From contig UBXV01000035.1 of NCBI GenBank assembly GCA_900469625.1, positions 1 through 64,000 on the forward strand: 64,000 nt of DNA, read 5' to 3'. Source of the stretch: Hyphomicrobiales bacterium. Its GTDB lineage: Bacteria; Pseudomonadota; Alphaproteobacteria; Rhizobiales; Rhizobiaceae. Below, piece after piece: positions 54,011 through 63,467 of this stretch. How positions within the stretch are numbered: the first letter of the stretch is position 1; every line of letters starts with the position of its first letter. The position numbers were made by a program, and so were the translations under genes. A model generated the notes under the pieces. It had not been told where the DNA came from and did no database searches. It worked only from the letters and a program-made list of their open reading frames with translations.

Positions 54011-54916
54011 ATGTTCACCCTGAAGCAGATGGAAGCCCTCTATTGGGTCGCGACGCTCGGAAGCTTCGAAGCCGCGGCGTCCTATTTGAACGTCACCCAG
54101 TCGACGATCTCGAAGCGCATCGGCGAGCTGGAAAGCCGCTTCTCCGTCCCGCTATTCGACCGCTCCGCCCGGCAATCCGTGCTGACGTCCAAAGGGGGCG
54201 ATATCCGGGATATCGCCGAGCAGATGCTGCGACTGAACGACCGGCTGGTGCTTACGGCGCGGGCGTCGGTGGCACCACCCCTGCGCTTCCGGCTCGGCGT
54301 GACAGATCTCGTCGCGCTGTCGTGGCTGCCGGAATTGCTGGCGACCATCATCGACCGGTACCCGGATATCAGCTTGGAGCCCGAGATCGACCTTACGGCA
54401 GGGCTCATGGAGCGCCTGACCGACCGTAAGATCGATTTCGTCATCTGCCCAAGGATCACCCAGCATCCACAGTTCATCAACATGCGGCTGGGAGAGATCG
54501 AGCTGGTGTGGATGGCGAGCCCGAAGCTTTGCGGCGACGATCAAGTTCTTACGAATGACGAACTGCTGCGGTTTCCGCTTTTGATCCAGTCGACGGGCTC
54601 GATCTTGCGACCGATCCTCCACGATGTCATCGACAATCCGAAACTGCCTTTTGCCAAGACCATTTCATGCAACAACATGGCAGCGCTCGCCGAGCTTGCG
54701 GCTTTCGGCCTCGGGATCACGATCCTGCCGAAGGCTTTCTTCAGCAAATATGTCAGCGACGGACGGCTGCGCATCGTGAGAACTGCGATCGATCTGCCAA
54801 AGCTCGAATATTTCATCACCTATCGCAATGATTACAATGGCGCATTTTTTGAAGAGATCGCCGAACTCTGCCGCGCCCTTTGCGATTTCACGGGTCGAAC
54901 GGCCTCGGCGGGTTAG
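54011..54916 (+). CDS. LysR family regulator of the RraA-ABC-ChrA operon
   Basis: 301-residue LysR regulator. The HTH is at about residues 16-38 (SFEAAASYLNVTQSTISKRI). The effector domain begins near RFRLGVTDLVAL. It is divergent from the rraA-like gene, so it probably activates the transporter in response to its ligand. A short GGAAC precedes ATG 54011. Confidence 0.88.
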   Translation: MFTLKQMEALYWVATLGSFEAAASYLNVTQSTISKRIGELESRFSVPLFDRSARQSVLTSKGGDIRDIAEQMLRLNDRLVLTARASVAPPLRFRLGVTDLVALSWLPELLATIIDRYPDISLEPEIDLTAGLMERLTDRKIDFVICPRITQHPQFINMRLGEIELVWMASPKLCGDDQVLTNDELLRFPLLIQSTGSILRPILHDVIDNPKLPFAKTISCNNMAALAELAAFGLGITILPKAFFSKYVSDGRLRIVRTAIDLPKLEYFITYRNDYNGAFFEEIAELCRALCDFTGRTASAG

Positions 54917-55003
54917 CCTGAAATGAGCCCCCTCAGCTTCTGTTGAGTTTCGCGATGTGCCGTCCTAGCGGCAAAACCGGGCCTGCTCTGTTTCCCGTTC
55001 GCC

Positions 55004-55282
55004 TCAACGAGGAACCGGCGATGCAACCGATACTAGCATCGCGCCTGGCGACTCACGTAAAGGCCCTCGGTCCCGCGCGGCAATCAGTGCGGTAACCTGT
55101 TGCGCCAGCGCGCCATCCGGCACCTGCGCTGACCGCCGACGCACAAGCTCCTGCTCAAGCTGCCCGCGAGACGACGACTTGAGGTCCGAGCACAATGTCA
55201 GACCCTTCAGTTTGCCGCGACACGGCTTGATCGCCACAACCGGATATCGGAGCGTATGTTTCGACACGAGACAACCGCACAA
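55004..55282 (-). CDS. Small hypothetical open frame
   Basis: A 92-codon frame in the 400-base gap between the LysR gene and the phytochrome kinase gene. It is hydrophilic with a Gln/Arg/Ala-rich middle (GQLEQELVRRRSAQVPDG) and no recognised domain or clear ribosome site. It may be spurious; the rest of the 54917-55318 gap shows nothing I can name. Confidence 0.25.
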   Translation of the reverse strand: MCGCLVSKHTLRYPVVAIKPCRGKLKGLTLCSDLKSSSRGQLEQELVRRRSAQVPDGALAQQVTALIAARDRGPLRESPGAMLVSVASPVPR

Positions 55283-55318
55283 CCCGGCAGCCTGCCACAG
55301 GCTCCTGCACCCACAGGG

Positions 55319-57904
55319 CTATTGATCGCCCAACAGGGATGCAAGCGCCGCTACGATCGCCGTGCGACTATATGGTTTGCGCACGATTGGCACCCCGCTC
55401 AGCCCATCCGGCAGAGCCGCGCCTTCGCCGTATCCTGTGGCGAAGACAAAAGGCGTTCCCAATTCGCGAAGTTCCTCTGCTATCGCGAACGAATTGGTCG
55501 ATCCGAGGTTGATGTCGAGGATGGCGAGATCAGGCGGGCTGGTCTCGATCTGCCTCATGGCCTGCTGCACGGAACTGGCTGTCGCGACCTTGGAGAGACC
55601 TTCCTCCGCCAGCATCGTCTCCAGATCGAGCGCAATCAGAATCTGGTCTTCGACGATCAGAACGGCCGGATCAGCAACGCGCAGCGCGTCCTGCCGCATC
55701 GACGGATCCTGCGACGCGCGTGCCGAACGCATCACCTTCGATGCTGTCAGTTTCACATGCGGGGGCGGAATGCGAAACATCGCTTCGACACCTGACGGTT
55801 CGAACCGGACCGAGCTTTCGCCGTTGAGATCGTGGGGCACGCTGCGTTCGATCAGAGCACTGCCGAAACCGGTGCGAGACGGGATGCTGACACGCGGCCC
55901 GTTGCGCTCGCGCCAGCGAATTTCGCAAATGCCGCCATCGTCCATCGACCAGCTGACCTCGAGTTCGCCGGTCGGCATGGAGAGGGCACCGTATTTCGCC
56001 GCGTTGGTCGCCAGTTCATGGAAGACGAGCGCCATGACCGAAAATGCCTGGCTGTCGAGCCACACCGCAGGACCGCTGAGCTTCACGGTCGAAACCATGG
56101 TGCGATAGGGCTGCAACTCCGCATCGAGAAGATCGGCAAGGACGCCGCCGCCGTCGCCGCGCACCACCTGGTCGTGGGCGATCGACAGCGCCTCGATCCG
56201 CCCCTGCAGCGTGGCGACATAGTCCTCCAGCGAACTCTTGTGCTGGCGCGGTGTCGCGACCAGCGACTTGATGACGGCCAGGATATTCTTGACGCGATGA
56301 CTGAGTTCCTGGTTCAGCATGCGCTGGCGAACCTCGGATTTGCGCCGCTCGCCAGCCATCAGTTCATTGTGCCGGAGCACGATCTCGACGATCGCCACGC
56401 GCGCGATCTCGGCGATCTCCCTTTCCGACTCGTTCCAGGATTGCGACTGCGCCTTGACCGTTTCCTTCCAGATCGCGAAGCTCTTGCGCGGGGTCAGGCG
56501 ATCCCCCAGCGGCCCGGTTTCATAGGTCTTTTCCGGGTTTCCGGCCCAGGCCAGCGTCTGCTCCAGTTCCTTACGGAAGAACAGGAGGCAATCTGATCCG
56601 GTCTGGGATAGCGGAATGGCAAGCAGCCCCGAGACACGATCGCTATAAGCTGCCGCTTCCGGCATCTTTTGCGACAGCGTATGCGTCGCCCAGACGCGGC
56701 CTTCGCTGATGTCCCGGACGAATTCGAGAAGGCCTGGCATCATCTCGGCGGACGGCGCCGTGCCGAGCGACGCCCAGTTGCCGTCGAACATCACCCCGAT
56801 GCCATCGCTTGGCAGGAGCTCCGAGAATTCGCGCAGGCTCTGGCGCAGCAGTTCGCCGACATCCTCGTGATGCGAGGACAGGATCAGGAACCGGTCGAGC
56901 GCTTCGCGCGTTCCAGCGACGGCGGCGACGCGGCGGCGTTCCTTCAGTGATTTCAGATGCAGCGAGAAGAATTCGCCAAACACCTCCATGGCCACGCGCT
57001 GCGCCATCGGCAGCGAGCGCGGCGAATAGTGGTGGCAGGCAATCAACCCCCAGAGCTGGCCGTCAAGAATGACCGAAATCGACATGGATGCGGCGACGCC
57101 CATGTTGCGCAGATACTCGCAATGGATCGGCGACACGCTGCGCAGGTGCGCGAAGCTCAGATCAAGCGGCTCGCCCGATGCATCCAGCTCCGGCTGGATC
57201 GGCGCGCGCGCACCGCTGGCATCGGAAATGACGCGGATCGTATTCTTGAGATAGAGGGTGCGCGCTTGCTGCGGAATATCGCTCGCGGGGAAGTACTGGC
57301 CGAGAAAACTTTCGAGATCGGCGCGTTTCGCCTCGCTGACGACCTTGCCGGAGCCGTCATGTTCGAAGCGGTAGATCATCACACGGTCATAGCCGGTCAC
57401 GCCTGCCACGATGCGCCCGGCGCGCTGAACCAGCCGGTCAACCTCGGTGATGTCGCTGATACGGCCGATCATCTCACGCGCGATATGCAAGGGCTGGCCG
57501 ATCGACGGCGCCGGTTCGAACTCGATGATGACGGCCGACTTATGCTGGTGCACCGAAATGTCGAAAATGCCGTTGCCGACGGCAATGCCCAGCAGCAGGG
57601 CCGGGCGGGAGGCGGAGATCGACGTGGTCAGCGCATTGCGCAGATCGTGGAGAAGCGCGTGTCCAAGAACCTCGTCCACGTCGCGACCGAGAAGGTCGCC
57701 CGCAAAGCCGAGCATCGCACCGGCATTTGCCGAGATCCGCTCGACTGTCTTCAGCCCGAGATCACAGGCAAGTAGGCAGCCGTGCGGTTGAATGCTGCCG
57801 GGAATGTGGATCGGCTCGCGGTCGCAGGTGTCAAGGGAAACAGGTTCATTGGACGACAAGGCAATCACTTTCGAAGCATCGTAGTGCGAAGGCAAAGACG
57901 GCAT
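55319..57904 (-). CDS. bphP: Bacteriophytochrome histidine kinase (HWE type) with receiver
   Basis: About 861 residues: PAS, GAF and PHY photosensory modules, an HWE kinase and a C-terminal receiver. The probable bilin-binding cysteine is Cys27 in DTCDREPIHIPGSIQPHG; the GAF motif is PASDIPQQARTLY and the PHY tongue has PRKSF. The HWE kinase shows LSHRVKNILAVIKSL, HELATNAAKYG and the WRE of the family. The receiver has VLIVEDQILIA and the phospho-Asp in LAILDINLG. Start is uncertain: ATG 57904 overlaps the heme oxygenase gene by 59 bases and lacks a ribosome site; GTG 57868 or TTG 57859 would shorten the N-terminus. Confidence 0.92.
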   Translation of the reverse strand: MPSLPSHYDASKVIALSSNEPVSLDTCDREPIHIPGSIQPHGCLLACDLGLKTVERISANAGAMLGFAGDLLGRDVDEVLGHALLHDLRNALTTSISASRPALLLGIAVGNGIFDISVHQHKSAVIIEFEPAPSIGQPLHIAREMIGRISDITEVDRLVQRAGRIVAGVTGYDRVMIYRFEHDGSGKVVSEAKRADLESFLGQYFPASDIPQQARTLYLKNTIRVISDASGARAPIQPELDASGEPLDLSFAHLRSVSPIHCEYLRNMGVAASMSISVILDGQLWGLIACHHYSPRSLPMAQRVAMEVFGEFFSLHLKSLKERRRVAAVAGTREALDRFLILSSHHEDVGELLRQSLREFSELLPSDGIGVMFDGNWASLGTAPSAEMMPGLLEFVRDISEGRVWATHTLSQKMPEAAAYSDRVSGLLAIPLSQTGSDCLLFFRKELEQTLAWAGNPEKTYETGPLGDRLTPRKSFAIWKETVKAQSQSWNESEREIAEIARVAIVEIVLRHNELMAGERRKSEVRQRMLNQELSHRVKNILAVIKSLVATPRQHKSSLEDYVATLQGRIEALSIAHDQVVRGDGGGVLADLLDAELQPYRTMVSTVKLSGPAVWLDSQAFSVMALVFHELATNAAKYGALSMPTGELEVSWSMDDGGICEIRWRERNGPRVSIPSRTGFGSALIERSVPHDLNGESSVRFEPSGVEAMFRIPPPHVKLTASKVMRSARASQDPSMRQDALRVADPAVLIVEDQILIALDLETMLAEEGLSKVATASSVQQAMRQIETSPPDLAILDINLGSTNSFAIAEELRELGTPFVFATGYGEGAALPDGLSGVPIVRKPYSRTAIVAALASLLGDQ

Positions 57905-58403
57905 TGGCCGAAGCGGCCGCGCGCTCGATGTTAAAATCCGGCGCACTGTCCAGAAGTACGAGAAAGGATTGCCACTGCGCTATATCATTTGACATGAGGG
58001 CGAGGTGCCGCGCACCGAAAGTTTCATCAAGCCCGAGCGCGAGTGCACGCTGCCGCAGCACCCGGGCACCGAGCGTCGACCCCTCAAGAACATAGAGAGT
58101 GCCAAGCAAGGCGCTTTCGTCGCCCAGATCGAGGCACACCTTTTGCCGACTTGCCGGCGGCAGTTTTAGATCGAGCGTGTCGTCCGCAAGCGCATCTGCG
58201 ACCCATGTCGGCCGCCACCGCCACTCATCAGGCCATACGGCGTTAAGCAAAGCCGCATCCATCGTGGCGCGGAACGATCCGATGCGGGCGATGTAGTGGC
58301 AATACGCTTCAAGCGTACCGAATGCCCCCACTGCTGCGTCGAGTCGATCATGGCCTTCCCGCGTCCGGTCTCTCAGTTCAAAACGCCGTTGGCTGGGGGC
58401 CAT
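57846..58403 (-). CDS. bphO: Heme oxygenase (biliverdin-producing)
   Basis: 185-residue heme oxygenase of the bacterial BphO/HemO group. The likely proximal heme ligand is His18 in TREGHDRLD; the distal helix region has ESALLGTLYVLEGSTLGARV (about residues 93-112), whose Gly-rich part lies over the heme. Start ATG 58403 follows CGGAGACAG; ATG 58418 is an alternative. It supplies biliverdin IXalpha to the phytochrome encoded immediately downstream; overlapping reading frames imply coupled translation. Confidence 0.9.
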   Translation of the reverse strand: MAPSQRRFELRDRTREGHDRLDAAVGAFGTLEAYCHYIARIGSFRATMDAALLNAVWPDEWRWRPTWVADALADDTLDLKLPPASRQKVCLDLGDESALLGTLYVLEGSTLGARVLRQRALALGLDETFGARHLALMSNDIAQWQSFLVLLDSAPDFNIERAAASANAVFAFALRCFESDCLVVQ

Positions 58404-58519
58404 TCTGTCTCCGTTCATGGTTTGCCGTTTCGCGATGTCGTCTTGCCCTCGCACACCTGGCGGGGGCCGTCCAGATTCTGGAGAGAAAGCCAACATCAAA
58501 CGCGCGCCGCAAGCCGAAA

Positions 58520-58571
58520 TCGCGAGGAAATCTAGAGCATGTCGACATAACAACAAGGGAAATGCGAGGAA
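58520..58571. repeat. Direct repeats GCGAGGAAAT upstream of bphO
   Basis: GCGAGGAAAT occurs at 58520-58529 and again at 58562-58571, 42 bases apart, about four helical turns. Both are flanked by GAAAT. They may be regulator half-sites in the bphO promoter region; I know no regulator for this motif. Confidence 0.3.
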
Positions 58572-58574
58572 ATT
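58550..58574 (-). promoter_or_regulatory. EcfG-like promoter candidate for bphO-bphP
   Basis: The minus strand reads GGAAT-N17-GTT about 150 bases upstream of the bphO start, close to the alphaproteobacterial general-stress sigma (EcfG/RpoE2) pattern GGAAC-N16-17-CGTT but with one substitution in each element. The match is imperfect and such short motifs are common by chance. Confidence 0.3.
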
Positions 58575-58674
58575 CCGAAGACCGACAGGCGTGCAGAGAG
58601 AGTATCGCAGACCCGTCGGACAATCGGCAAGGGTGCTTGCCCCGGCCGCGTGACCGGCCGTCCGTGATGTTTTG

Positions 58675-59886
58675 TTACGATCCGCCGCTCAGGACGGACC
58701 TGGCCGCGCTTGGCATGGCGGCCGCATACCCCTTCGGCGCAAGGCGCATGACCAGAACGACGGCGATCGCGATGCAGCCCATTTGCCAGATCCAGCCGGC
58801 TGAAAACCCGCCCGTCAAATCGTGCAGGCTCGACACGATCAGCGGCGGGCACGCGGCAAGAAGGAAGCCGCCGCCCTGCATCAGAGCCGAAAGCGCGCCA
58901 GCCGGTACGGGATCGCTGAAATGATCGAGCGCCACGACAAGGGACAGCGCGAAACACCCACCCAGTCCGAATCCGGTCGCTGCGACGAAAAGAAACGGTG
59001 CAAGGTCGGGCGCAAGCGCAAAGCCGGCAAAACCTGCAAACTGGCAGCCGAGCGTCAGCCACAGCCATGGCCGATGGTCGGATCCGTTGCGGTGCGCCAA
59101 TGCCGGCAGAAAGAGGGCTGCCGCAGCCTGGCAGATTGCCATGACGGCAAGCAGACTGCCGCTCGCCGAAGCGCTCCAGCCAAGCTGCTGATAGGAAGGA
59201 GCGAGCCAGACCACGACGGATGTGTAACCGCCGTTGACCAGACCGAAAAAGGCCATCAGCAACCAGGATCGCGGCCGTGCCAGCAAGGCTCTGACGACAT
59301 TGCCTTCGGGCATGCGCGGTCGGTCGGCCGGAATGACACGCCACGCAACAATGGCGGCGAAAAGCCCCAGCAAGGCCAGCGCGCCCAGCCCGATGTGCCA
59401 GCTTCCCGTCAACTCCATGAGGATGGGAGAGGCCTGTGCGCCGAGCGCGCCGCCGCCCAAAAGCATCGCGGAATAGAGCCCCATGACCGGCCCCGCCTGT
59501 TGCGGGAACTCGCGCTTGATGATGCCTGGGAAGAGAGCCTGCACCACCGCGACGCCGAACCCTGTCAGCGCCGCCGTACCCACCATGGTCCAGGCGCTCG
59601 AGACGAAGAACCGCAGGAATGTCCCGAGCGTGATGAAGACGAGCGCCGCGATGACTGCCGGGCGTGCGCCGAGAAGCCGTTGCAGGGCGGGGCCGAGGAA
59701 TGCGAGACACCCCATCAGCACCATGGGTACGAACGTCAGCAGCGCGAGACCATGCGAACTGAGACCAGTGCCAGCGCGAATGCTCTCGGCCAGAGGTCCG
59801 ATGCTTGTGATGAACGGGCGAAGATTGAGACCGATGACGGCGACTGCGATCAAGAAAGTCCAACGCGACCCGGGATGGCCCTGCAT
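58675..59886 (-). CDS. CynX/NimT family MFS transporter
   Basis: 403-residue major facilitator with about 12 hydrophobic segments. The N-terminal stretch GLNLRPFITSIGPL with the RP pair and SSHGLALLTFVPM are characteristic of the CynX/NimT group (cyanate transporter and 2-nitroimidazole efflux relatives). No cyanase or partner gene is adjacent, so the substrate is unknown. ATG 59886 begins MQGHPGSRWT; no clear operon link to either neighbour. Confidence 0.87.
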   Translation of the reverse strand: MQGHPGSRWTFLIAVAVIGLNLRPFITSIGPLAESIRAGTGLSSHGLALLTFVPMVLMGCLAFLGPALQRLLGARPAVIAALVFITLGTFLRFFVSSAWTMVGTAALTGFGVAVVQALFPGIIKREFPQQAGPVMGLYSAMLLGGGALGAQASPILMELTGSWHIGLGALALLGLFAAIVAWRVIPADRPRMPEGNVVRALLARPRSWLLMAFFGLVNGGYTSVVVWLAPSYQQLGWSASASGSLLAVMAICQAAAALFLPALAHRNGSDHRPWLWLTLGCQFAGFAGFALAPDLAPFLFVAATGFGLGGCFALSLVVALDHFSDPVPAGALSALMQGGGFLLAACPPLIVSSLHDLTGGFSAGWIWQMGCIAIAVVLVMRLAPKGYAAAMPSAARSVLSGGS

Positions 59887-59996
59887 GTGTTTGTCCTGTC
59901 GTCGACGCTGGTGCCGGCACGGCTGATTGCGCCCGGATCCAGAGCGGGACCGAGCGCGTATCCAAGTGGTGGATGCCGGCCGGCGGCCGAAGATGG

Positions 59997-61790
59997 CTAG
60001 GCTATGCGAGCATAGTGTTCGATGCCGACCGCCTTCATGGGCGGCGTTTCATGCCGATAACCCGGCGGACGGATCGGGCTCCTGAGTTCGCGCGCTGCAA
60101 AGACGCGGGCCCGACGCTGATCCGGATGCACGATCGGTACGGCAGACAGCAATTGCTGTGTGTAGGGGTGGGCGGGCGCGCCGAGGACCGCGTCTCGCGG
60201 GCCGATCTCGATGATTTCGCCCAGATACATCACGGCGATGCGATCGCTGACACGCTCGACGACGGCCATGTCGTGAGAGATGAACAGGATGGAGATCGCA
60301 AATTCCTCCTGAATTTCGGCAAGCAGGTCCAGGATCTGACCCTGGATGGAAACGTCGAGGGCCGAAACCGGCTCATCGGCGATGATCACCTTGGGATTGA
60401 GTGCCAGAGCCCGGGCAATGCAGATCCGCTGTCGCTGGCCACCCGAGAACTGATGCGGGTAGAGGCTTGCCTGCGCCCGGGTCAGACCAACCCTGTCGAG
60501 CAGACCGAAGACGCGGTCCCGGATTTCAGTCGGGCTGCCGCTACGATGGATGCGCAAGGGTTCGGAAACGATCTGCTCGATCGACATGCGGGGATTGAGC
60601 GACGCATAGGGGTCCTGGAACACCATCTGGATGCGCTTGCGCATCTGCGTCATTTCGGACGCGCCGACGCCTTCGAGATTTCGCCCCTGAAGCAGGACCT
60701 CACCACCATCAGGGCGGATGAGCCGCATGATGCTCTTGCCGGTCGTGGATTTGCCGCAACCGCTCTCGCCGACGAGCGACAGCGTCTCCTTTTCCCTGAG
60801 ATCAAAGGACACATCCTCGACGGCGTGGACATTGGCAACGACGCGCTGGAACATGCCCTGGCGGACGGCAAAGCGCGTCACCAGATTGCGCACGCTGAGG
60901 ACGACCTCCGGTTTGGATGTCTCTTCGTCAGGCGCGTGGGCCGGTGCCTCGGTCACGCTTTGCGCACCACACTCCAGCCGGGCGCTGAGCTTCGGTGCGG
61001 CATCGAGCAAGCGGCGGGTATATTCATGCTGCGGCGCATTGAAGATGGCGTGCACGTCGCCGCTTTCGACCACCTCGCCCCGCAGCATGACGACGACCTT
61101 GTCGGCGATCTCGGCGACGACACCCATGTCATGGGTGATCAGGAGAATGGCCATGCCGGTCTCGCGCTGGATGGTCTTCAAGAGCGCAAGAATTTCGGCC
61201 TGTACGGTGACATCCAGTGCCGTCGTCGGCTCGTCGGCGATCAACAGGTCCGGCTTGCACAGGATGGCCATGGCGATCATCACGCGCTGACGCATTCCAC
61301 CTGAGAGTTCGTGCGGATACTGTTTCAGCCGGCGCTCGGGCTCCGGGATGCGCACCTGCTGCAGTGCGTTCAGCGCGATCTTGTCGGCCTCGGCCCGGCC
61401 GGCCTTGCGATGCTTGATCACGACCTCGCACAATTGCTGACCGATGGTCAGCACTGGGTTGAGCGAGGTCATGGGTTCCTGGAAGATCATGGCGACGCGG
61501 TCGCCCCTGACCTGCTGCATCCGGGCCTCATCCTGGACAAGCAGATCGGTCGCCCCCCCTGCCCTTTCGCTCAGCATGGCCCGGCCCCGAACGATCTCGG
61601 CGCCCATGAACTCGACCAGCCGCATGATGGATTTGGCCGTGACCGATTTGCCCGACCCGGACTCCCCGACGATCGCGACGACCTCGCCGCGACCGATGGC
61701 GAGGTCGATGCCCTTGACGGCAAGCGCACCGTCCGGCGCACCATGAAACTTCACGGCAAGATCGGAAATGCTGAGCAGGTTCTCGGTCAC
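59997..61790 (-). CDS. Fused double ATPase of a peptide-type ABC transporter
   Basis: 597-residue protein with two complete ABC domains. First: Walker [10 protein letters not shown], signature [15 protein letters not shown], Walker [14 protein letters not shown]-loop ITHDMGVV. Second (from about residue 300): Walker [11 protein letters not shown], signature [15 protein letters not shown], Walker [14 protein letters not shown] linker of about 40 residues joins them. The C-terminal 40 residues are unusual for GsiA-type proteins and are Arg/Pro-rich. It follows a Rid-family gene by 32 bases. Confidence 0.93.
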   Translation of the reverse strand: MTENLLSISDLAVKFHGAPDGALAVKGIDLAIGRGEVVAIVGESGSGKSVTAKSIMRLVEFMGAEIVRGRAMLSERAGGATDLLVQDEARMQQVRGDRVAMIFQEPMTSLNPVLTIGQQLCEVVIKHRKAGRAEADKIALNALQQVRIPEPERRLKQYPHELSGGMRQRVMIAMAILCKPDLLIADEPTTALDVTVQAEILALLKTIQRETGMAILLITHDMGVVAEIADKVVVMLRGEVVESGDVHAIFNAPQHEYTRRLLDAAPKLSARLECGAQSVTEAPAHAPDEETSKPEVVLSVRNLVTRFAVRQGMFQRVVANVHAVEDVSFDLREKETLSLVGESGCGKSTTGKSIMRLIRPDGGEVLLQGRNLEGVGASEMTQMRKRIQMVFQDPYASLNPRMSIEQIVSEPLRIHRSGSPTEIRDRVFGLLDRVGLTRAQASLYPHQFSGGQRQRICIARALALNPKVIIADEPVSALDVSIQGQILDLLAEIQEEFAISILFISHDMAVVERVSDRIAVMYLGEIIEIGPRDAVLGAPAHPYTQQLLSAVPIVHPDQRRARVFAARELRSPIRPPGYRHETPPMKAVGIEHYARIA

Positions 61791-61822
61791 GGTCGTCTCC
61801 AGGTTAGGCAGTTGATGCGGTG

Positions 61823-62185
61823 TCAGCAGGCGGCGTAGGCGCGGATTTCGACCGCGCAGTCACGCCGTGCCGCATGCCCGGTGACGACGGACAGAGCGGG
61901 CACGCCCTCGGGATCGATCCAGTCGTTCCAAAGCGCGCAAAACGCCGGATATTCGGTGATGTCGAACAGCCAGACCTGCACCATGAGGATCTTTCTGCGC
62001 GACGAGCCGACGCTCTCGAAATATTCTTCGATGGCGTTCAGGATCTGCAGCGACTGGTCCTTCAGGTCGCCGGTCTTGTCCGGGGCGGTCAGGCACACGG
62101 ATGCCAATGTGTCGGAAGCCTTGCCGAGGCATATGCGCGGCTGATGGCCGGCACCGTCCTTCTTGCCGAGTTCTCTTAGTTCCAT
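61823..62185 (-). CDS. Rid-family protein (first copy in operon)
   Basis: 120-residue RidA-superfamily protein. Visible: a YjgF-type core with IEEYFESVGSSRRKILMVQV and YPAFCALWNDWID, ending VEIRAYAAC. The position of the catalytic Arg of archetypal RidA (before KIEIEA) is not Arg here, so it may belong to a Rid4-7-type subgroup without enamine deaminase activity. It lies 23 bases after the second Rid gene and before the ATPase gene. Confidence 0.83.
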   Translation of the reverse strand: MELRELGKKDGAGHQPRICLGKASDTLASVCLTAPDKTGDLKDQSLQILNAIEEYFESVGSSRRKILMVQVWLFDITEYPAFCALWNDWIDPEGVPALSVVTGHAARRDCAVEIRAYAAC

Positions 62186-62208
62186 GGGGTTCTCCTTCGG
62201 AAGGTCGC

Positions 62209-62568
62209 TCAGGCGCGATAGGCGATGACGACAGCCTCGACGAGAACGTCCGAACGGTAGAGCTCTCCGCTGACGCAGGTCCGTGCCGGCGGGTGCGCCG
62301 TGTCGGCCCATTCGTTCCACACGGAGTTCATCGCCCCGAAGTAGCGCATGTCCTTCAGCCATACATGCACGACGAAGATCGACTTCTGGTTCGATCCGGC
62401 CGCTTCCAGCAGCCGATCGATGGTCTTGAAGACCTCGCGGGTTTGTTCCTTGATGTCGCCGCTGGTGTCGGTGGCGTGCACGCCCGACAGGAAGACCATG
62501 TCGTTATGGACGACAGCCATGCTCTTGAGGGCGCCGTCCGCCATCGATGTTTCGATACGCTCAACCAA
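62209..62568 (-). CDS. Rid-family protein (second copy in operon)
   Basis: 119-residue RidA-superfamily protein starting MVERIETSMADGALKSM if TTG 62568 is used; AAGGA sits 8 bases upstream, and no ATG in frame gives a complete N-terminus. NDMVFLSGVHATDTSGDIKE and FGAMNSVWNEWADTAHPPAR are clear YjgF features. As in its neighbour, the RidA catalytic arginine seems absent. It lies between the DppC-like permease gene and the first Rid gene in one operon, which suggests a role in handling the transported compound, an amine or peptide-like solute. Confidence 0.82.
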   Translation of the reverse strand: MVERIETSMADGALKSMAVVHNDMVFLSGVHATDTSGDIKEQTREVFKTIDRLLEAAGSNQKSIFVVHVWLKDMRYFGAMNSVWNEWADTAHPPARTCVSGELYRSDVLVEAVVIAYRA

Positions 62569-62603
62569 TGCGATAATCCTTCTCTTCTTTAGGTTTGGAA
62601 CCG

Positions 62604-63467
62604 TCACGCGCGGTTCAGGCGGGGATCGAGATGCGTTCTCAGGACATCGCCCAGGAGATTGATGGCGAGAACGGTGCAGAAGATGCAGAGACCGGGAAAC
62701 AGCGCCATCCACCATGACGTGCTGATGTAGGCGCGCGCATCCGACAGCATGCCGCCCCAGGTCGGGGTCGTCGCCGGCACGCCGAGCCCGAGGAAACTGA
62801 GGCTGGATTCCGCGATGATCGCCGTCGCCATGGCGAAGGTCGCGACGATCAAAGCGGACTGGATGAGGTTCGGCAGGATATGTGTGCGCAGGATCCTGGC
62901 ATTGGTGGCGCCGAGCGAGCGGGCGGCGGAAACGAACTCCCGCTCGCGCAGGCTGAGGGCTTCGGCGCGCGCAAGGCGGCAATAGGGGATCCAGCGCTGC
63001 GACGCCAAGGCAACGATCAGGATACCGAGGCCCTGGCCGAGAAAGGCGACGATCGAGATCGCGAGCAGCAGCGGCGGGAATGCCCAGACGACTTCCAGGA
63101 ATTTCTGGACAATCGAGTCGACGCGGCCGCCGTAATAACCCGAAACGACGCCCAGGGTGACGCCCACCACGCCGGAGAACAGAACGACGGCGACGGCGAT
63201 CAGGAGCGAGACGCGCGAACCATAGATGATGCGGCTCATCATATCGCGCCCGACATGATCCGTGCCGAGGAAATGCGGCCCCGTGAGTTGCGGCGGCGTC
63301 ATCGCCAGCATCAGATCCTGCCGGTTCGGGTCGAATGGCGCAATCAGCGGCGCGAAGGTAGCAGCCAGCAGCAGGAGTACGATGACGGCGAGGCTGAAGG
63401 CACCCTTCGGCGATTTCATGGCCTGCGCGAGTTTTCGAGTTTTGGAGGAGCGAACCATCCTAGTCAC
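62604..63467 (-). CDS. Peptide-type ABC transporter permease (DppC-like)
   Basis: 287-residue permease with the DppC periplasmic motif HFLGTDHVGRDMMSRIIYGS (about residues 64-83) and the coupling sequence FVSAARSLGATNARILRTHI. GTG 63467 overlaps the upstream permease stop (GTGA); ATG 63458 is an alternative start. It pairs with the truncated permease at the window end. Confidence 0.9.
   Translation of the reverse strand: MTRMVRSSKTRKLAQAMKSPKGAFSLAVIVLLLLAATFAPLIAPFDPNRQDLMLAMTPPQLTGPHFLGTDHVGRDMMSRIIYGSRVSLLIAVAVVLFSGVVGVTLGVVSGYYGGRVDSIVQKFLEVVWAFPPLLLAISIVAFLGQGLGILIVALASQRWIPYCRLARAEALSLREREFVSAARSLGATNARILRTHILPNLIQSALIVATFAMATAIIAESSLSFLGLGVPATTPTWGGMLSDARAYISTSWWMALFPGLCIFCTVLAINLLGDVLRTHLDPRLNRA

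Noticed and set aside
58532-59965. Minus-strand frame of about 480 codons overlapping the MFS transporter gene.
   Set aside because: It is a shifted frame of the MFS gene; the MFS frame has the membrane segments and family motifs.
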